From Sphaerosporella brunnea (Eukaryota > Ascomycota > Pezizomycetes > Pezizales > Pyronemataceae), in assembly GCA_008704415.1 (NCBI GenBank), contig VXIS01000091.1:62001-126000 (forward strand): 64,000 bases of DNA, written 5' to 3'. Position 1 is the stretch's first letter. Every line of letters begins with the position of its first letter. This document shows, piece by piece, positions 53,690 to 63,480 of the stretch. The translations under genes were made by a program, and so were the position numbers. The notes beneath the pieces were generated by a model. It was given only the letters and a program-made list of their open reading frames with translations. It was not told where the DNA came from and did no database searches.

Positions 53690-56600
53690 CCGAAAGCCAT
53701 CATCACAGTAGCTACTTAAGGCATGGATTCTTGAGCCGTGACAGCGGCGATGTGCATCGTACGCTTGCTTGTTGTTCCCGATGAAGCCTGATGCTATCCT
53801 TGCCCGCCCCCAGTTACGCCCTGTTGCAGGCGTTGCAGGGCCACTGAACAGGCGGACGCGTCCTGACGAGGTCCTCCTGGCGGTGTGAGAGCGAGCGCCG
53901 ACTCTAGCCGCTGAAAGTTCTGCATCGTACGCTTCCTTGTTGTTCCCAATGAAGCCAGATACTATCCTCCACTTGCCCGCCCCTGGAGAGACAGCTTGTG
54001 TCAGGCCGCATAGCCGCATGCACCGTCTTCTAGCCTTGAGCGGTCTGAGCAAATAGCAATTTCGTTGTCCGTGAGCCTTTGGTGCATGGTTGCCATGGAG
54101 CTTCCGCGATGACGACCCGGCCTGTCGGGTTCACGGTTGCGGTCGTGGTCACTTCCATACTGACCAGGTAGCCTGCGATCGCCTTCGCCAGCTTGGCCAT
54201 CGTGGACGTTGGCGCGGAAGTCGGCGTCGAGTCGCCAAAGGCGTTGGCGCTGGCGAAGCGTAAGAGCGAGCGTGTGGTCGTGGCTACGGACACTGCCTCC
54301 CCCATTGGGGGTGCCCCGAGTGCTGCGCGCAGGCGGTCACCTGCTGCGTTACCCTAGGCGGTAGCTGCGAGTCTGGCTGCGAATCTTCGTCTTTGGTTTG
54401 AAAGGACTGAGCCAGCGTCTGTCAGCCCGGCTCCGCATATCAGGGGACCCAATGTGGTAATCGGCAAGGCACCCAGAATGGCGCTGGCTTGGGGGTTCAA
54501 GAGCTGCTGTAGTTCTTCCTGTCAGCCGCTTTTGTGTCCATCCCGCGCCGTAGAACGCGACCGATTGGACCGCCGAGATCTGGATTCGTCTCACGTTTTC
54601 GGGTACTAGGCCGAACTTGCTGGTCAGAGACCTGATCCTGGCTTCAGCTGACCTGGCCTTTCCGCTGCGTACGTTGTGGTATAGGATATACGCCCTGACC
54701 ACAGATATGATTGCTAACTTACGTTTCCTAGTCATCGAGAACGCCTTCGTTTTTGCAACGTGAAAGGCGACCGCATTGTCATTGGCCCCTTGCAGGCTTG
54801 TCGCCGCGCAGCCATTGAGTGTTCTAGTGACTGTGGCCACCCTGGCAACGGCGTCGGCGCATGACAGCGCGATTCCACTGCGGGGAATAGGCCTGACAGG
54901 TATATGGCTAGTGTTCGGCACGAGACGAGACGAGACGAGATCTGAACACGGCCCGGGATTTCTCGTCTCGTGAAGAGAAAAGTCTCGCGGGCCCGGGACA
55001 TGGACGTCAGGCCCGGGCGAGCACCAGGGCCTACCATGCACGTGAGGCCTTGGAGTGGAGTTCGGTTGTGTGGAGTGGAGTTCGGTGGTTCGATGTAAAT
55101 GCTATTACTCTATACATCGTCCTCCTCGGCTGCCCATTTGCCCTCGTTCACCCAGTCTGCCACTTCGTCTTCCCGCTCCCATTCTTCCACATCTGGCTGT
55201 GCGATCCAATTGTTCACACGAGGAAGGATGTTCGCGGTGCTGTCCCCCAACCTGTTTCGCTTTTTGGTAATAATATCACATGTTCATAGGCCGGTCAACA
55301 AGCACACAGTCGGCAAAGGAAATTCAGCGGAGTACCCGCGCGAGAGAATAGCCTTTCAGCTGGTACACTACTGGCCGGTATTGACAGATAGTGCCGAGCC
55401 ATGTCTGCTAAACCACGGGGATAGCGTTGCCCATACAGCTTCCACCATTCTATACCATCGGCCTTCCATGGCTCCGGGGGTTCCTCTAACCACTGGGCAG
55501 TTTCAGAGCGCTGCCGAGCAGGTTGCCGGACACCTGGTGCCGGGTCAAATAACTGCTGGAAGGCATCACCGTAGTCTTCGGGGGCAGGAGACTGAGGCTG
55601 GACCTGAGTGGGTGCCCGTGTTCCACTGTAGGATGAGACGCGGAACGTTTGGTGGTGAACGTGTTGTCTGAAGAAGAAAGGAAGAAAGGAAGCTATTTAC
55701 CACCCCCGCATATATTCTCTTCTCGTGCACTCAACCCTGGGTCCGAACTGTACAAAAACGGATGGCCAACGGGCCACGGCACACGGATCCATTCAACACG
55801 CATAGCACATCATAACTCATCACTCACGAGTACCCGGGCCTGATCGCCGCCTAGTCAGATCCGTCCCGGGATATCTCATGTCGTCCAGAAAAAACGTTCG
55901 TCTCGGTCGTCATTTAGGTCAGAGACGAGTACCCGAGATATCTCCACTCGTGCCGAACACTATATATGGCGAATAAACTTGGTGAGATCGGCGAGCCCTG
56001 GGAAACCCGGGTTGGCTAGCATCAGGGACGCCCACCTGGCCCTCGACCTTCATCATGACACATGTGTCCTTCATGAAGCAGATGACGCACCGGATCAGGC
56101 TGTCAAGGGCCGGGAGTGCTAGCAGCTTGCATGTCAGCACCACTTTGGACGCGTGATCGAACGCCCCATTGACGTCCATGAGGAGGACACCGACCACCTG
56201 TTCGCGTTGCCATGCCTCGTGGACGCGGTCCATCAGGACCGCGACCGCGTCGACTGGCAGCACAGCATTGGCCCCCGCCCCGGTGTGATCTGGCCTTGAA
56301 ACAACCGTCTTTGGAATGACGACACCGGTAGCATGTCGCCAGAGCCCCGGTTGGTAGCCTTGCTAGGTGCAGGCGCGGAATGGAGCCGCGAAGCCTCCAC
56401 TTCCAGACTACCCGCCAGCTTGTGGTCCCAGCTTGTCACTTCCGGCAGCCGAGGGCGAGGCCTGGGCCCCCAACGTGCCTTCTACCTCGACCTCAACCAC
56501 AATGACATCTCGCTCGGAGCCGTCAAGTTCTTTGTCCGACCAGTCGTCGTCCGGGGGGGGAGGGAAAGCCTGTCTGGTCATTATAGTGCTCTTATCCACC

Positions 56601-56797
56601 ACGGTTGTAGCGGCGTTGCCGTCTTGGTCGAGGAGGATCCCGCCGTTGCCTTCCGTGGCTTCCCGCGCGTATTGGTGCGCTTTCCAAGTAACTTCTGGGC
56701 CAGCATGTCGGACGGAGGTTGCCCAGTGATTCCGTTTGGCTTTGCAGATAGCCGCTCGGAGTGCGCGGCTTGCGTGGACGACAGCTTGCCTCGTTGT
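53690..56797 (-). pseudogene. Long LINE ORF2 copy, interrupted by a hAT-like element
   Basis: Reading on the minus strand from 56790: SRALRAAICKAKRNHWATSV and AREATEGNGGILLDQDGN (pre-RT); then an internal deletion; then LPVDAVAVLMDRVHEAWQRE, QVVGVLLMDVNGAFDHASKV (RT). The 1054-bp insertion follows. Then come IYLSGLFPAVESR, DNAVAFHVAKTKAF, ARSAEARIRSLTSKFGLVPE, NVRRIQISAVQSVAFYGA (thumb) and IVSGFIGNNKEAYDAEL (RNase H start). The RNase H start is duplicated with a 168-bp period (53755 and 53923). Many frameshifts are present. Joining across the insertion at one TATATGGC restores RFIRHI-YLSGLF-like continuity. Confidence 0.8.
54909..55962. mobile_element. hAT-like element, 1054 bp, perfect TSD TATATGGC, nested in LINE RT
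   Basis: The termini TAGTGTTCGGCACGAGACGA (left) and the complement of CTCGTGCCGAACACTA (right) are inverted over at least 16 bp. TATATGGC is duplicated exactly at 54901-54908 and 55963-55970. The left subterminal sequence is an array of CGAGA units (CGAGACGAGACGAGACGAGA). The right side carries related CGTCTCG/GAGACGAG motifs (55903-55927). A 190-codon plus-strand ORF (55099-55671) has no recognised domain, so the element is probably non-autonomous. Confidence 0.9.
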
Positions 56798-56973
56798 CAG
56801 TGATGGACACGAGCCGAGCCAGCTCAAGCCAGACGCTCGAGCTGATGAGCCGAGCGAGCTGATCCTTCGTCGTCTACGAGCCGAGCTGGCTCCAGCTGAG
56901 GCTGGAGGATGGGCTCGAGCCAGCTCGAGCTGAGCTTGGAGGATTGATTCGCGCCGGCTCGTGTTCATCACTA
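56798..56973. mobile_element. GAGCC-family hAT-like MITE, 176 bp
   Basis: The termini CAGTGATGGACACGAGCCGA and the complement of CGGCTCGTGTTCATCACTA are inverted repeats. Flanks CTCGTTGT (56790-56797) and CTCATTGT (56974-56981) are an 8-bp duplication with one mismatch. The interior is dominated by GCTCGAGC/GAGCCGAGC repeats. It matches the ends of the 828-bp element at 3013 and is probably an internal deletion derivative. Confidence 0.85.
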
Positions 56974-56981
56974 CTCATTGT

Positions 56982-58639
56982 GAACCACCGCTTGATTCAT
57001 GATGTCATCAAATATTGGCCTGCAGCGCGCACCGAGCCACGCGGCCTACGCTGGAAGGATCTGGCACAAATGGCACGTTAGGATCAACTGTACCACATAT
57101 GTCGGCCGAGCCGGCAAGATACTGTCTGTGCTACGACTTGCAATCCCCATTCAAGCGTGAGAGCGGCCGCGGCATTCTGGATACGTAAAGTTGTCGGCTA
57201 GTTAATCGCTGCAGTCAGAGCGATGTGTATATGACGGCGCTTGCAAGGCTATGGTCGACAATCCGTGCCAGCGTTTGTTCCAGGCTGGGTGTGCCTTTAT
57301 GATAGGCGATGACACCCGAGGTGATCTGGTGCGGCGGGTCGAGATTTCGGGCTCTTTGCACAGGTGCTATTCCGGGGGTAGTGTTGGCAGCGGTGTGCGA
57401 GTATCACAAACGCGCAGCGTGCAACTCAGAACTCATGCTGTGACCCACAAACCTGCCGCCGCGGTTCACGATGGCCGAATTCCTACTTCAGTCGTCAACC
57501 GACGTCACATAAGACTGCCAAAGCAACGGTGGCGACCGCACCGACAGTGCCTCCGTTGGGAAAATAGTTCTCGCGCTGTCACGCCTGCCGCTTTCCGGCT
57601 ACTCTCTGTGGATATCCGCGTCACAGACCCAGAGCCGTTGTCCACGTTGCCTGGCGCCGGCAGCAATCGTGAATGTGTTGCATCATCAGCGGCGTCGAGC
57701 CCCGGAGTGCCCTGACGCTATCAGCAGTTTTGAAAAACGTGAAGCCGATTTTCCAGTCGACCGCATTGTCGGGTCGCGTGCACAATCTCGGCGTGCGACC
57801 CAGTCACTGCCTCGACGGTGGTATGGAGACCGCACGTGACATGCGGTGCCTCGGAACCGCTCACGGGGGAAAATCTGTCAATACTCCGCGGCTGGGAGTA
57901 CTTGACGCCTGGCGGCCATGCGCACTTCGGCGTGAAGGTGCAACCCCCTTTCTGCCGAGCGCCAGCCGTTGCGCAGCTCTAAGCCGCACTTGCAAGCGGA
58001 AACAGCCAGAACCGTCAATTCCACTTGTTGGCCCGGCACAGATCATTGCACTTTGGCGATGGCTGCGGTGCCGCGACACACGGTACATCCGCGCGCTCAG
58101 TCAAGCTGCCGCTGCAGGAACTTTCGTTGCCGCGCGGTTGCTACGTCTGCTGCTTCCGCTGACGGCACTGTACACAAGCACCCTCCAGAGCCGGCGTTCG
58201 TTGTGCCCCGGACAAAAATCGGCGGCTACACTCACGCCGCCCGCGTCCGGCCCGCTAGCTGCCCGACACCGCTGCGCCACCGTCCGCAAAACCCCAGACA
58301 GCGATCGGCTCCACAAATCGGACGAGCTATCCGTTGCGCTATCAGCACTTCTTTCAGGCGCCGTCTTTGTAGCGAATCAGCGTAGAGTGAAATTCAGTGA
58401 AGCCAAGACTCGTCTGCCGTCCAACCGGCAGCCGCAGTGACACGCAACAATCACGGTACCGCCGCCGGCTATGTCGTTGTTTCCGCAGCGCGGTAGTGTA
58501 CCCGCGTACCCAGGGCAGGTAGCGCAGGTATGGGCCGAGAACTGCATCCTGGACAGAATATATCCGGGATCTGGACACAGTGTTGCGGTCACCCGCGAGG
58601 GTGTGCGGGAGGAGATTGTTTGCACCGAGTAAACAACCG
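56982..58639. other. Anonymous sequence with a weak 255-codon ORF
   Basis: ORF 57673-58440 (+) includes a hydrophobic stretch (VAARLLRLLLPLTALYTST) and Arg-rich flanks. No domain was recognised and its amino acid use looks composition-driven. ORF 57251-57715 (+) overlaps it in another frame. Confidence 0.25.
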
Positions 58640-58790
58640 CGGCACCTGATTGATCGTCGCTTGCGATGGAGCTTCTATAGATATAGGAGATGTCTCTGCT
58701 CGCTGGTGGTGGGCAGACGCTTCGTTGACGTTTGGTAAGTGGGTTGCCAGGGGTCTTACCATTGTCAAAATCTCAGCGATGTACCGCCGG
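58640..58790. repeat. Isolated unit of the ~170-bp tandem repeat, upstream of the embedded gene
   Basis: ATCGTCGCTTGCGATGGAGC, GCAGACGCTTCGTTGACGTT, TGGTAAGTGGG and AATCTCAGCG match the units of the array at 59860-61012 in order. It ends about 20 bp before the first promoter motif of the 208-codon gene. Confidence 0.75.
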
Positions 58791-58808
58791 CAAAAATCAT
58801 GCCCGACG

Positions 58809-58896
58809 ATTTGTACCCTCCGCACCTCTAAAGCTGCCCGATTTGTACCCGGCGGACCTGGGCGCGCCATTTGTACCCTCCGGGCAGCCTATAAAG
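58809..58896 (+). promoter_or_regulatory. Triplicated ATTTGTACCC motif and TATA box
   Basis: ATTTGTACCC occurs at 58809-58818, 58841-58850 and 58869-58878 (spacings 32 and 28 bp), each followed by CTCCG or GGCG. TATAAAG lies at 58890-58896, 97 bp before the ATG at 58993. A CT/CA-rich leader (CTGTCTTCATCTCCGTACATCCAG) follows. The arrangement is typical of a fungal core promoter with repeated activator sites. The factor is unknown. Confidence 0.6.
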
Positions 58897-58992
58897 CCGC
58901 CTGCTGTCTTCATCTCCGTACATCCAGTTCCCAACGACGACGCCACCACGATCTCCAACCACGCTCCCATCCAGAACTACTAAGTAGTCCTC

Positions 58993-59619
58993 ATGACCGC
59001 CACCAACAATTCTCGCCCACCCGTCCCTGTCGAGGACGACGCGGTCGCTGACGGCCACAACCCCGAGGAGTGTGGTCCCTTTCCCCTGCAATCGGACCGC
59101 GCCCACGCCATTGCTCAAGCCGTTATTACCACGCCTGAGCTCGCTGTTACAGCTGACACCGCCAACACGATGCAGCTGGACGAAGGCAAAGGCACCACGA
59201 TGGAAGACGCCAAGGCCCGTACCGATAGCGACCTGATGGAAGAGGACATCAGCGCTATTGACGATATCGAAACGCAGCTGCGCGAGGGTAACCGCCACGA
59301 CAACACCGGCAGTCCTCCTGCCACCACCAGTCTGAGCCAGGCGCAGCTGATGCGCGAAATGGCGCGGCTCGACGACGAGTTCCACGACGCGTACCTGGGC
59401 GGAAGCAACATGCGCATCCGGGACGAGGAGACGAGGCCCTCCGACATGGTCCTCGAGCTTCGCGCCAGAAACGCGGCGCTGCGTGAGCAGCTCGAACGCC
59501 AGCACGAGGCGATGGACAGGATGAGCGAGATCTATCTGGCGTTCGGGGAACCCACCGACGCGTGGGTTAATGCAGTTGCGCGAGATGTTGCTGCCCACTT
59601 GGCGGGAGCCCGGGAGTAA
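58993..59619 (+). CDS. Hypothetical acidic coiled-coil protein, 208 aa
   Basis: Single open frame from an ATG directly downstream of a TATA box, ending at TAA 59617-59619. Residues 1-110 are acidic and low-complexity (for example DSDLMEEDISAIDDIETQLR). Residues 118-175 alternate charged and hydrophobic positions as in a coiled coil (QLMREMARLDDEFHDAYLG; LELRARNAALREQLERQHEA). The C-terminus ends WVNAVARDVAAHLAGARE. There is no signal peptide, membrane segment or known domain. An antisense frame of 333 codons also exists, but its Val/Arg/Leu-rich content is what the complement of an acidic gene gives. The gene sits between units of a tandem repeat on both sides, so it may be carried by the array or inserted into it. 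Confidence 0.55.
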   Translation: MTATNNSRPPVPVEDDAVADGHNPEECGPFPLQSDRAHAIAQAVITTPELAVTADTANTMQLDEGKGTTMEDAKARTDSDLMEEDISAIDDIETQLREGNRHDNTGSPPATTSLSQAQLMREMARLDDEFHDAYLGGSNMRIRDEETRPSDMVLELRARNAALREQLERQHEAMDRMSEIYLAFGEPTDAWVNAVARDVAAHLAGARE

Positions 59620-59859
59620 ATGGTTCGTCTCTGTTGCGTTACTTCCCTTCTTGGGATTCACAGGTGTTGACAAAAGCGCAGATATAGCTTTTCTTTCGCC
59701 GCTGGGTTTTGCCATGTCTTGAAGTTTTGATGTTTTCGGTTCAGCTGGTGCAGCACGGGTTATATGTACGCATTTTCTTTTGTCGATATCGCTGCGAAAA
59801 CGAAACTGTGCGCACGTCGCTGAAAACAAACCTTTGAGGCATATTGATAACCTTGCTGA

Positions 59860-61012
59860 AATGCGTTGAGCAGCGGGCGTCGCTTCGTTGATGTTCTGGT
59901 ACGTTGGCGAGTTCCGTGGGTCCCTGGATATTTTATATATCTCCCAATATCAGCGGTAGTCAATAGGTTCTGCACCCGTGCAATCGTCGCTTGGAACAGA
60001 GCTTGTGTAGGTATACAGAAAGCTCATGCGCGACCCCGGTGGGAAGATGTCGCTTCATTGACATTTGGTTAGTAGGCGGGTGTCCAGCGGGTCGCTGGGG
60101 GCCTGGGACCGCCGAAATCTCAGCGGTAGTCACCAACCGCCGCTCTTGAGCAATCTTCGGGTTCTTACAAGGATTCTGTACATACACGAGATCGCTCAAC
60201 TTGCTGGTTGTGGGCAGACGTCGCCTGGATGAGGTTTGGCACATCGGCGGGTCCCTGGGCGCCTGAAACCCCCAAATCTTGGCGGTGGTCAATAATTGCT
60301 GGTATGAGCACTCGTGGCTTGAACAAGAGCTTGAATACACGTAGAAAATAGTGGCAATGGCTGATGGTGGGCATACATCGCACGTTGTTGATGTTTGGTA
60401 GGTGAGCGAGCGCGGGCCGTTCACCGGGTGTCTGAAATCGCTTACAATCTCAGCGGTGCTCAACAATCGCTGGCGTTGAGCTGTCGTTGTTTTAACCCAA
60501 CCTTCCAGGCATGCCTACCGGCGTGCTGGTTGATGTTGATCAGTGGGCGTGGCTTGGTTGACGTTTGGTAGGTGGGCGAGCCCCGGATGTTCCTCGAGGG
60601 CATTATAGCTCCCGAAATTTCATGAGTGGCCAATAACCGGTGGTCCTGGCCGTCAGCAGCTGTGGCGTGGTTGACGTTTGATAGGTGGGCGATTTATATC
60701 TGTGCAAATCGCAACGCTGGTCAACAAACGCAGCTTTGGAACACTTGTCGCTTGCAGCAGAGCCTCTACACGTATAGGCAATATCGTCACGCACTGAGGA
60801 TAGGCAGACGTCGCTTCGTTGACGTTCGGTCAGTGAGCGGGTTCCTTGAGACCTATCTCAGCGGTGTTCAACAATTGCTGGTTCTGAGAGATCGTCGCTT
60901 GGAACAGACCTTTGAGGCATGTAGCCAACCGTGCTGATCGGTACTCGGCGGGCGGGCGTTGCTTGGTTAACGGTAGGGAGGTGGGTGCGCGCTGGCGCTG
61001 GGGGGTCCCCAG
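59860..61012. repeat. Tandem array of eight diverged ~113-171-bp units
   Basis: The motif TTGACGTTTGGTAGGTGGGC (with variants) recurs at 59888, 60059, 60227, 60388, 60558, 60671, 60819 and 60967, giving spacings of 171, 168, 161, 170, 113, 148 and 148 bp. Each unit also carries versions of AAATCTCAGCGGTGGTCAAC, AATCGTCGCTTGGAACAGAG and GGCATGTAGCCAACCGTGCT. On the minus strand an ORF of 168 codons (60466-59960) crosses three units, repeating (L)LTTAEI... The array is truncated on the right by the hAT-like element at 61013. Confidence 0.8.
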
Positions 61013-62169
61013 CAGTGATGCACACGAGACCGCGAGACGAGACTGAGAATGACCGAGACACGTCGAGAACTGTCGAGACCGCACGAGAATGGCGAGGCTG
61101 ACCGAACATGAAGGCGGCCTCGCGAGACCAGGCGAGACCCGGCGAGAATCTCTCCTGCGCGGGAGAGCTTCCAGTCTGCATCGTAAACTGGGCGGACGGG
61201 TCATCCGCGCTGGTGCACCTTGATGGGCGAGGAACATAACAACAATGCAATTACAGACACTATCCTCGTACAATAGCCATTTGTGTACCAGCCGCTCGAC
61301 ATGCAACATTTCCTCCGTCGTCCTCCACCGAGTCACTATGCACTGGCAACGACCGAATCAAACCCTAGATGCCCTGCTTCCGCCATGCGCGCACGTGATG
61401 AGGGCCTGAAAAGTCTCGGGGGCCATGCGAGCTTGATGGCGTTCTTGAGCGTTCCCTGCAGCGGCGAAGCGCCTTCCGCCGGCGGTGTGGAAGCTAAACT
61501 GCGGCGTCAGCATTCACACAACCAGAGTATCGTGAGATGACGTACGCTGGGTCGAATAATAGTAGTTCGCCATCATTGCGAGTCGAGGAAACATGATGCG
61601 GCCTGTCTCTGCCCACCGTAAAACTGGCTTAGAGCTATACCGCGTTTCCCACTCAGCGGTAGACATGAAAGGCATCTTCCGTGAACGTTGAAGTTCATCG
61701 GGTGGTGTCTGCAGTTGCTGTTGGTAGGCGCTCATTTCGATGTCCCGAAGGAAGAGATTTGGAGGAACCCGGCGCCCTGCGGTTGCAGCAGATCGGACGA
61801 CGGGCTGTCGGCCCGGGGACTCCACTAGAAGGTTTTTATACCGGCTCCATGCTGCCCACTTCCAGACTCGTGACCGCCAGTATTGGAGACTTTGAGATGG
61901 GTCAATCTGATCTTCGTGTTGACTTCGCTCGTCATTCACTTACTGACATCATTGCTCCAATATCCGGCGCCCTGCAGACCCTTCACGACCCGAGCTATGC
62001 CTCCCCAAACGAACGTAGCAGCCTGAACGTTGGCTAGACAATTGCGAGAATGACGAGACCGAACGAGAACCGTCGAGACTGCCACGACACCGGCAAGACA
62101 TTTCGAGATTGCACCATTCTCACGAGACCGAGACTCTCGGCGAGAATTCTCGAGTCGTGTGCAACACTG
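61013..62169. mobile_element. hAT-like element with CGAGAC subterminal arrays and a transposase remnant
   Basis: The left end CAGTGATGCACACGAGACCG and the complement of the right end (CAGTGTTGCACACGACTCGA) are inverted repeats of the same pattern as the elements at 54909 and 56798. 61030-61150 and 62040-62140 hold many CGAGAC/CGAGAA repeats. The interior encodes a hAT transposase tail on the minus strand (next entry). No 8-bp target duplication was found, so one end may be rearranged. Confidence 0.65.
61400..61939 (-). pseudogene. hAT transposase C-terminal remnant
   Basis: The minus strand reads FMSTAEWETRYSSKPVLRWA, then ETGRIMFPRLAMMANYYYST and QRTSSHDTLVV. A stop follows, then frames ending AGNAQERHQARMAPETFQAL. 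This parallels the hAT dimerisation block (W-E...FPRLAxMAxxYLxIxATS-S-E...), although the conserved SxERxFS residues are degraded. It lies inside the terminal repeats at 61013/62169 and probably derives from that element's own transposase. Confidence 0.5.
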
Positions 62170-62194
62170 ATCACAACCCCCTCCGCGTAATGAA

Positions 62195-62591
62195 CAGGAC
62201 TGTCACAAGTCCGGGCAGTCAGACTTTGAGTGCGGCCTGAACCGGACTGTTTGAAACGGGCTTTTGAAATCATGGCGCGTTTGGACCAGGCTTTTTGGAT
62301 CGAGACCCAGGCGCCTACGGGCACCCGCCAGGCAACTGTAGTTGTTTGCTTACACATACAGCCAGGAAAGAAACATGAACGCGAGGTACAGATTGAACAA
62401 CCTGAAGGACCTCCAGATAGATCTCGTGCGAACATCCCATTGGAGCCTTGTTGCACCGTTTTAACCCAGTAGTCTTGCATGCCAGCGAATCCTTCGACCG
62501 GGAGTTGCTGAACTCGCTCCAATGCATCGACTTGGGAGCTTGCCAACCGGGCGCGCTTTTTTTGCGTTCGGCCGAACTATTGACCGCCCTG
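62195..62591 (+). mobile_element. hAT-A element, copy D (397 bp)
   Basis: It begins CAGGACTGTCACAAGTCCGG and follows the family sequence (GTTTGAAACGGGCTTTTGAA, GGATCGAGACCCAGGCGCCT, ACATACAGCCAGGAAAGAAA). It ends GAACTATTGACCGCCCTG at 62591. The flanks GTAATGAA and TGACCAAG do not match, so the target duplication is lost or the right flank is rearranged by the adjacent minisatellite. Confidence 0.75.
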
Positions 62592-62599
62592 TGACCAAG

Positions 62600-63165
62600 T
62601 GATGAATCCGGTCCCGCCCGAGCCCTGTCCGAGTACTCAATCCTTTCCCATCCCGGTCTGGGTGCTGATTCCCGGCCTGCTCCCGTCCTAGTAATGAACG
62701 CTTTGACCCGTCCTAGTAAGGAACCTGTCCATTTCAGACCCGTCCGAGTAATCAAACCGTTCATCTCAGTCCCGTCCAGTGATTAACCGCGTCCAGCGCA
62801 ACGCCGTCCAAGTGATCAACCACGTCCAGCACAGCCCCGTCCGAGTGATGAACCCTTTGACCCGGCCGAGTGAGCAACCCCGTCCATCGCAGCCCCGTCC
62901 ACCGAGTGATCAGCCCGTCCGAGCGATCGGCCCCGTCCACCGAGCGAGTAACCCCGTTCTTCACCGTCCCGTCCGAGTGATGAAACCTTTGACCCGTCCG
63001 CGTGATCAACCCCGTCTCCTCCCCGTCCGAGTGATCGGCCCCGTGCACCGACTGAGCAATCTCGTCCATCGCAGCCCCGTCCACCGAGTGATCAATCCCG
63101 TCCCCGCCACGTTCGAGTGGTCAACCCCGTCCATCGCAGCCCCGTCTGAGTGATCAGCCACGTCC
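62600..63165. repeat. GTCCGAGTGATCAACCCC minisatellite
   Basis: More than twenty variants of CCCGTCCGAGTGATCAACC, often joined by GTCCATCGCAGC or CTTTGACC, run through the interval with a higher-order period near 33 bp in places. On the minus strand the frame yields repeats of the type ITRTGQRFHHSDG. Open frames here reflect the repeat and do not indicate a gene. Confidence 0.85.
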
Positions 63166-63480
63166 ATGCAGACGATGCAGATGAGCATTTCTGCCTCTGC
63201 GCATATGTTGAGGTAGGCAAGACCGAGGATTTCCTCGTCACCCATAGATGCAGGCTTCCTACAATGTCCGGCGCCGGAGGGAACACAAAAGCCCCATACA
63301 TCAACGGTGCCTCACGCTGGATCGGAGTTTTCTTGGATAGTCGCCTTACCAGGACGTACCACCACACGCGGATGGGTAAAGCCAGACAAGCAGAGGCTCG
63401 CATTCGCGCACTCACCGGAAACGATTGTCTGGTGCCAGAAAATGCTACGCAGCCCAGCTCTGGAGGGATGCTAGCCAGAA
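63160..63480 (+). pseudogene. LINE RT thumb fragment
   Basis: The plus strand reads SRWIGVFLDSRLTRTYHHTR, then MGKARQAEARIRALTGNDCL and VPENA. This matches ARSAEARIRSLTSKFGLVPE, then NVRRI of the copy at 54.6 kb. Upstream ADDADEHFCLCAYVEVGKTE fits the region after the catalytic Asp pair. It is fused to the minisatellite on the left and lost after about 63480. Confidence 0.7.

Noticed and set aside
54901..55970. TATATGGC repeats as TATA promoter elements
   Set aside because: They are exact flanking duplications of a transposon, which explains both occurrences.
58828..59829. 333-codon minus-strand ORF over the 208-codon gene
   Set aside because: Its Val/Leu/Arg-rich composition is the expected complement of an acidic GAC/GAG-rich gene. 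The plus strand has the TATA box and promoter motifs.
59960..60466. 168-codon minus-strand ORF with LTTAEI repeats
   Set aside because: It follows the tandem repeat, whose unit is near a multiple of three. No start, promoter or domain supports a protein. It is kept only as a property of the array.
62761..63153. ORFs on both strands rich in HSDG/ITRTG and VRVINHVQ
   Set aside because: Products of the GTCCGAGTGATC minisatellite. Open frames occur on both strands at once.
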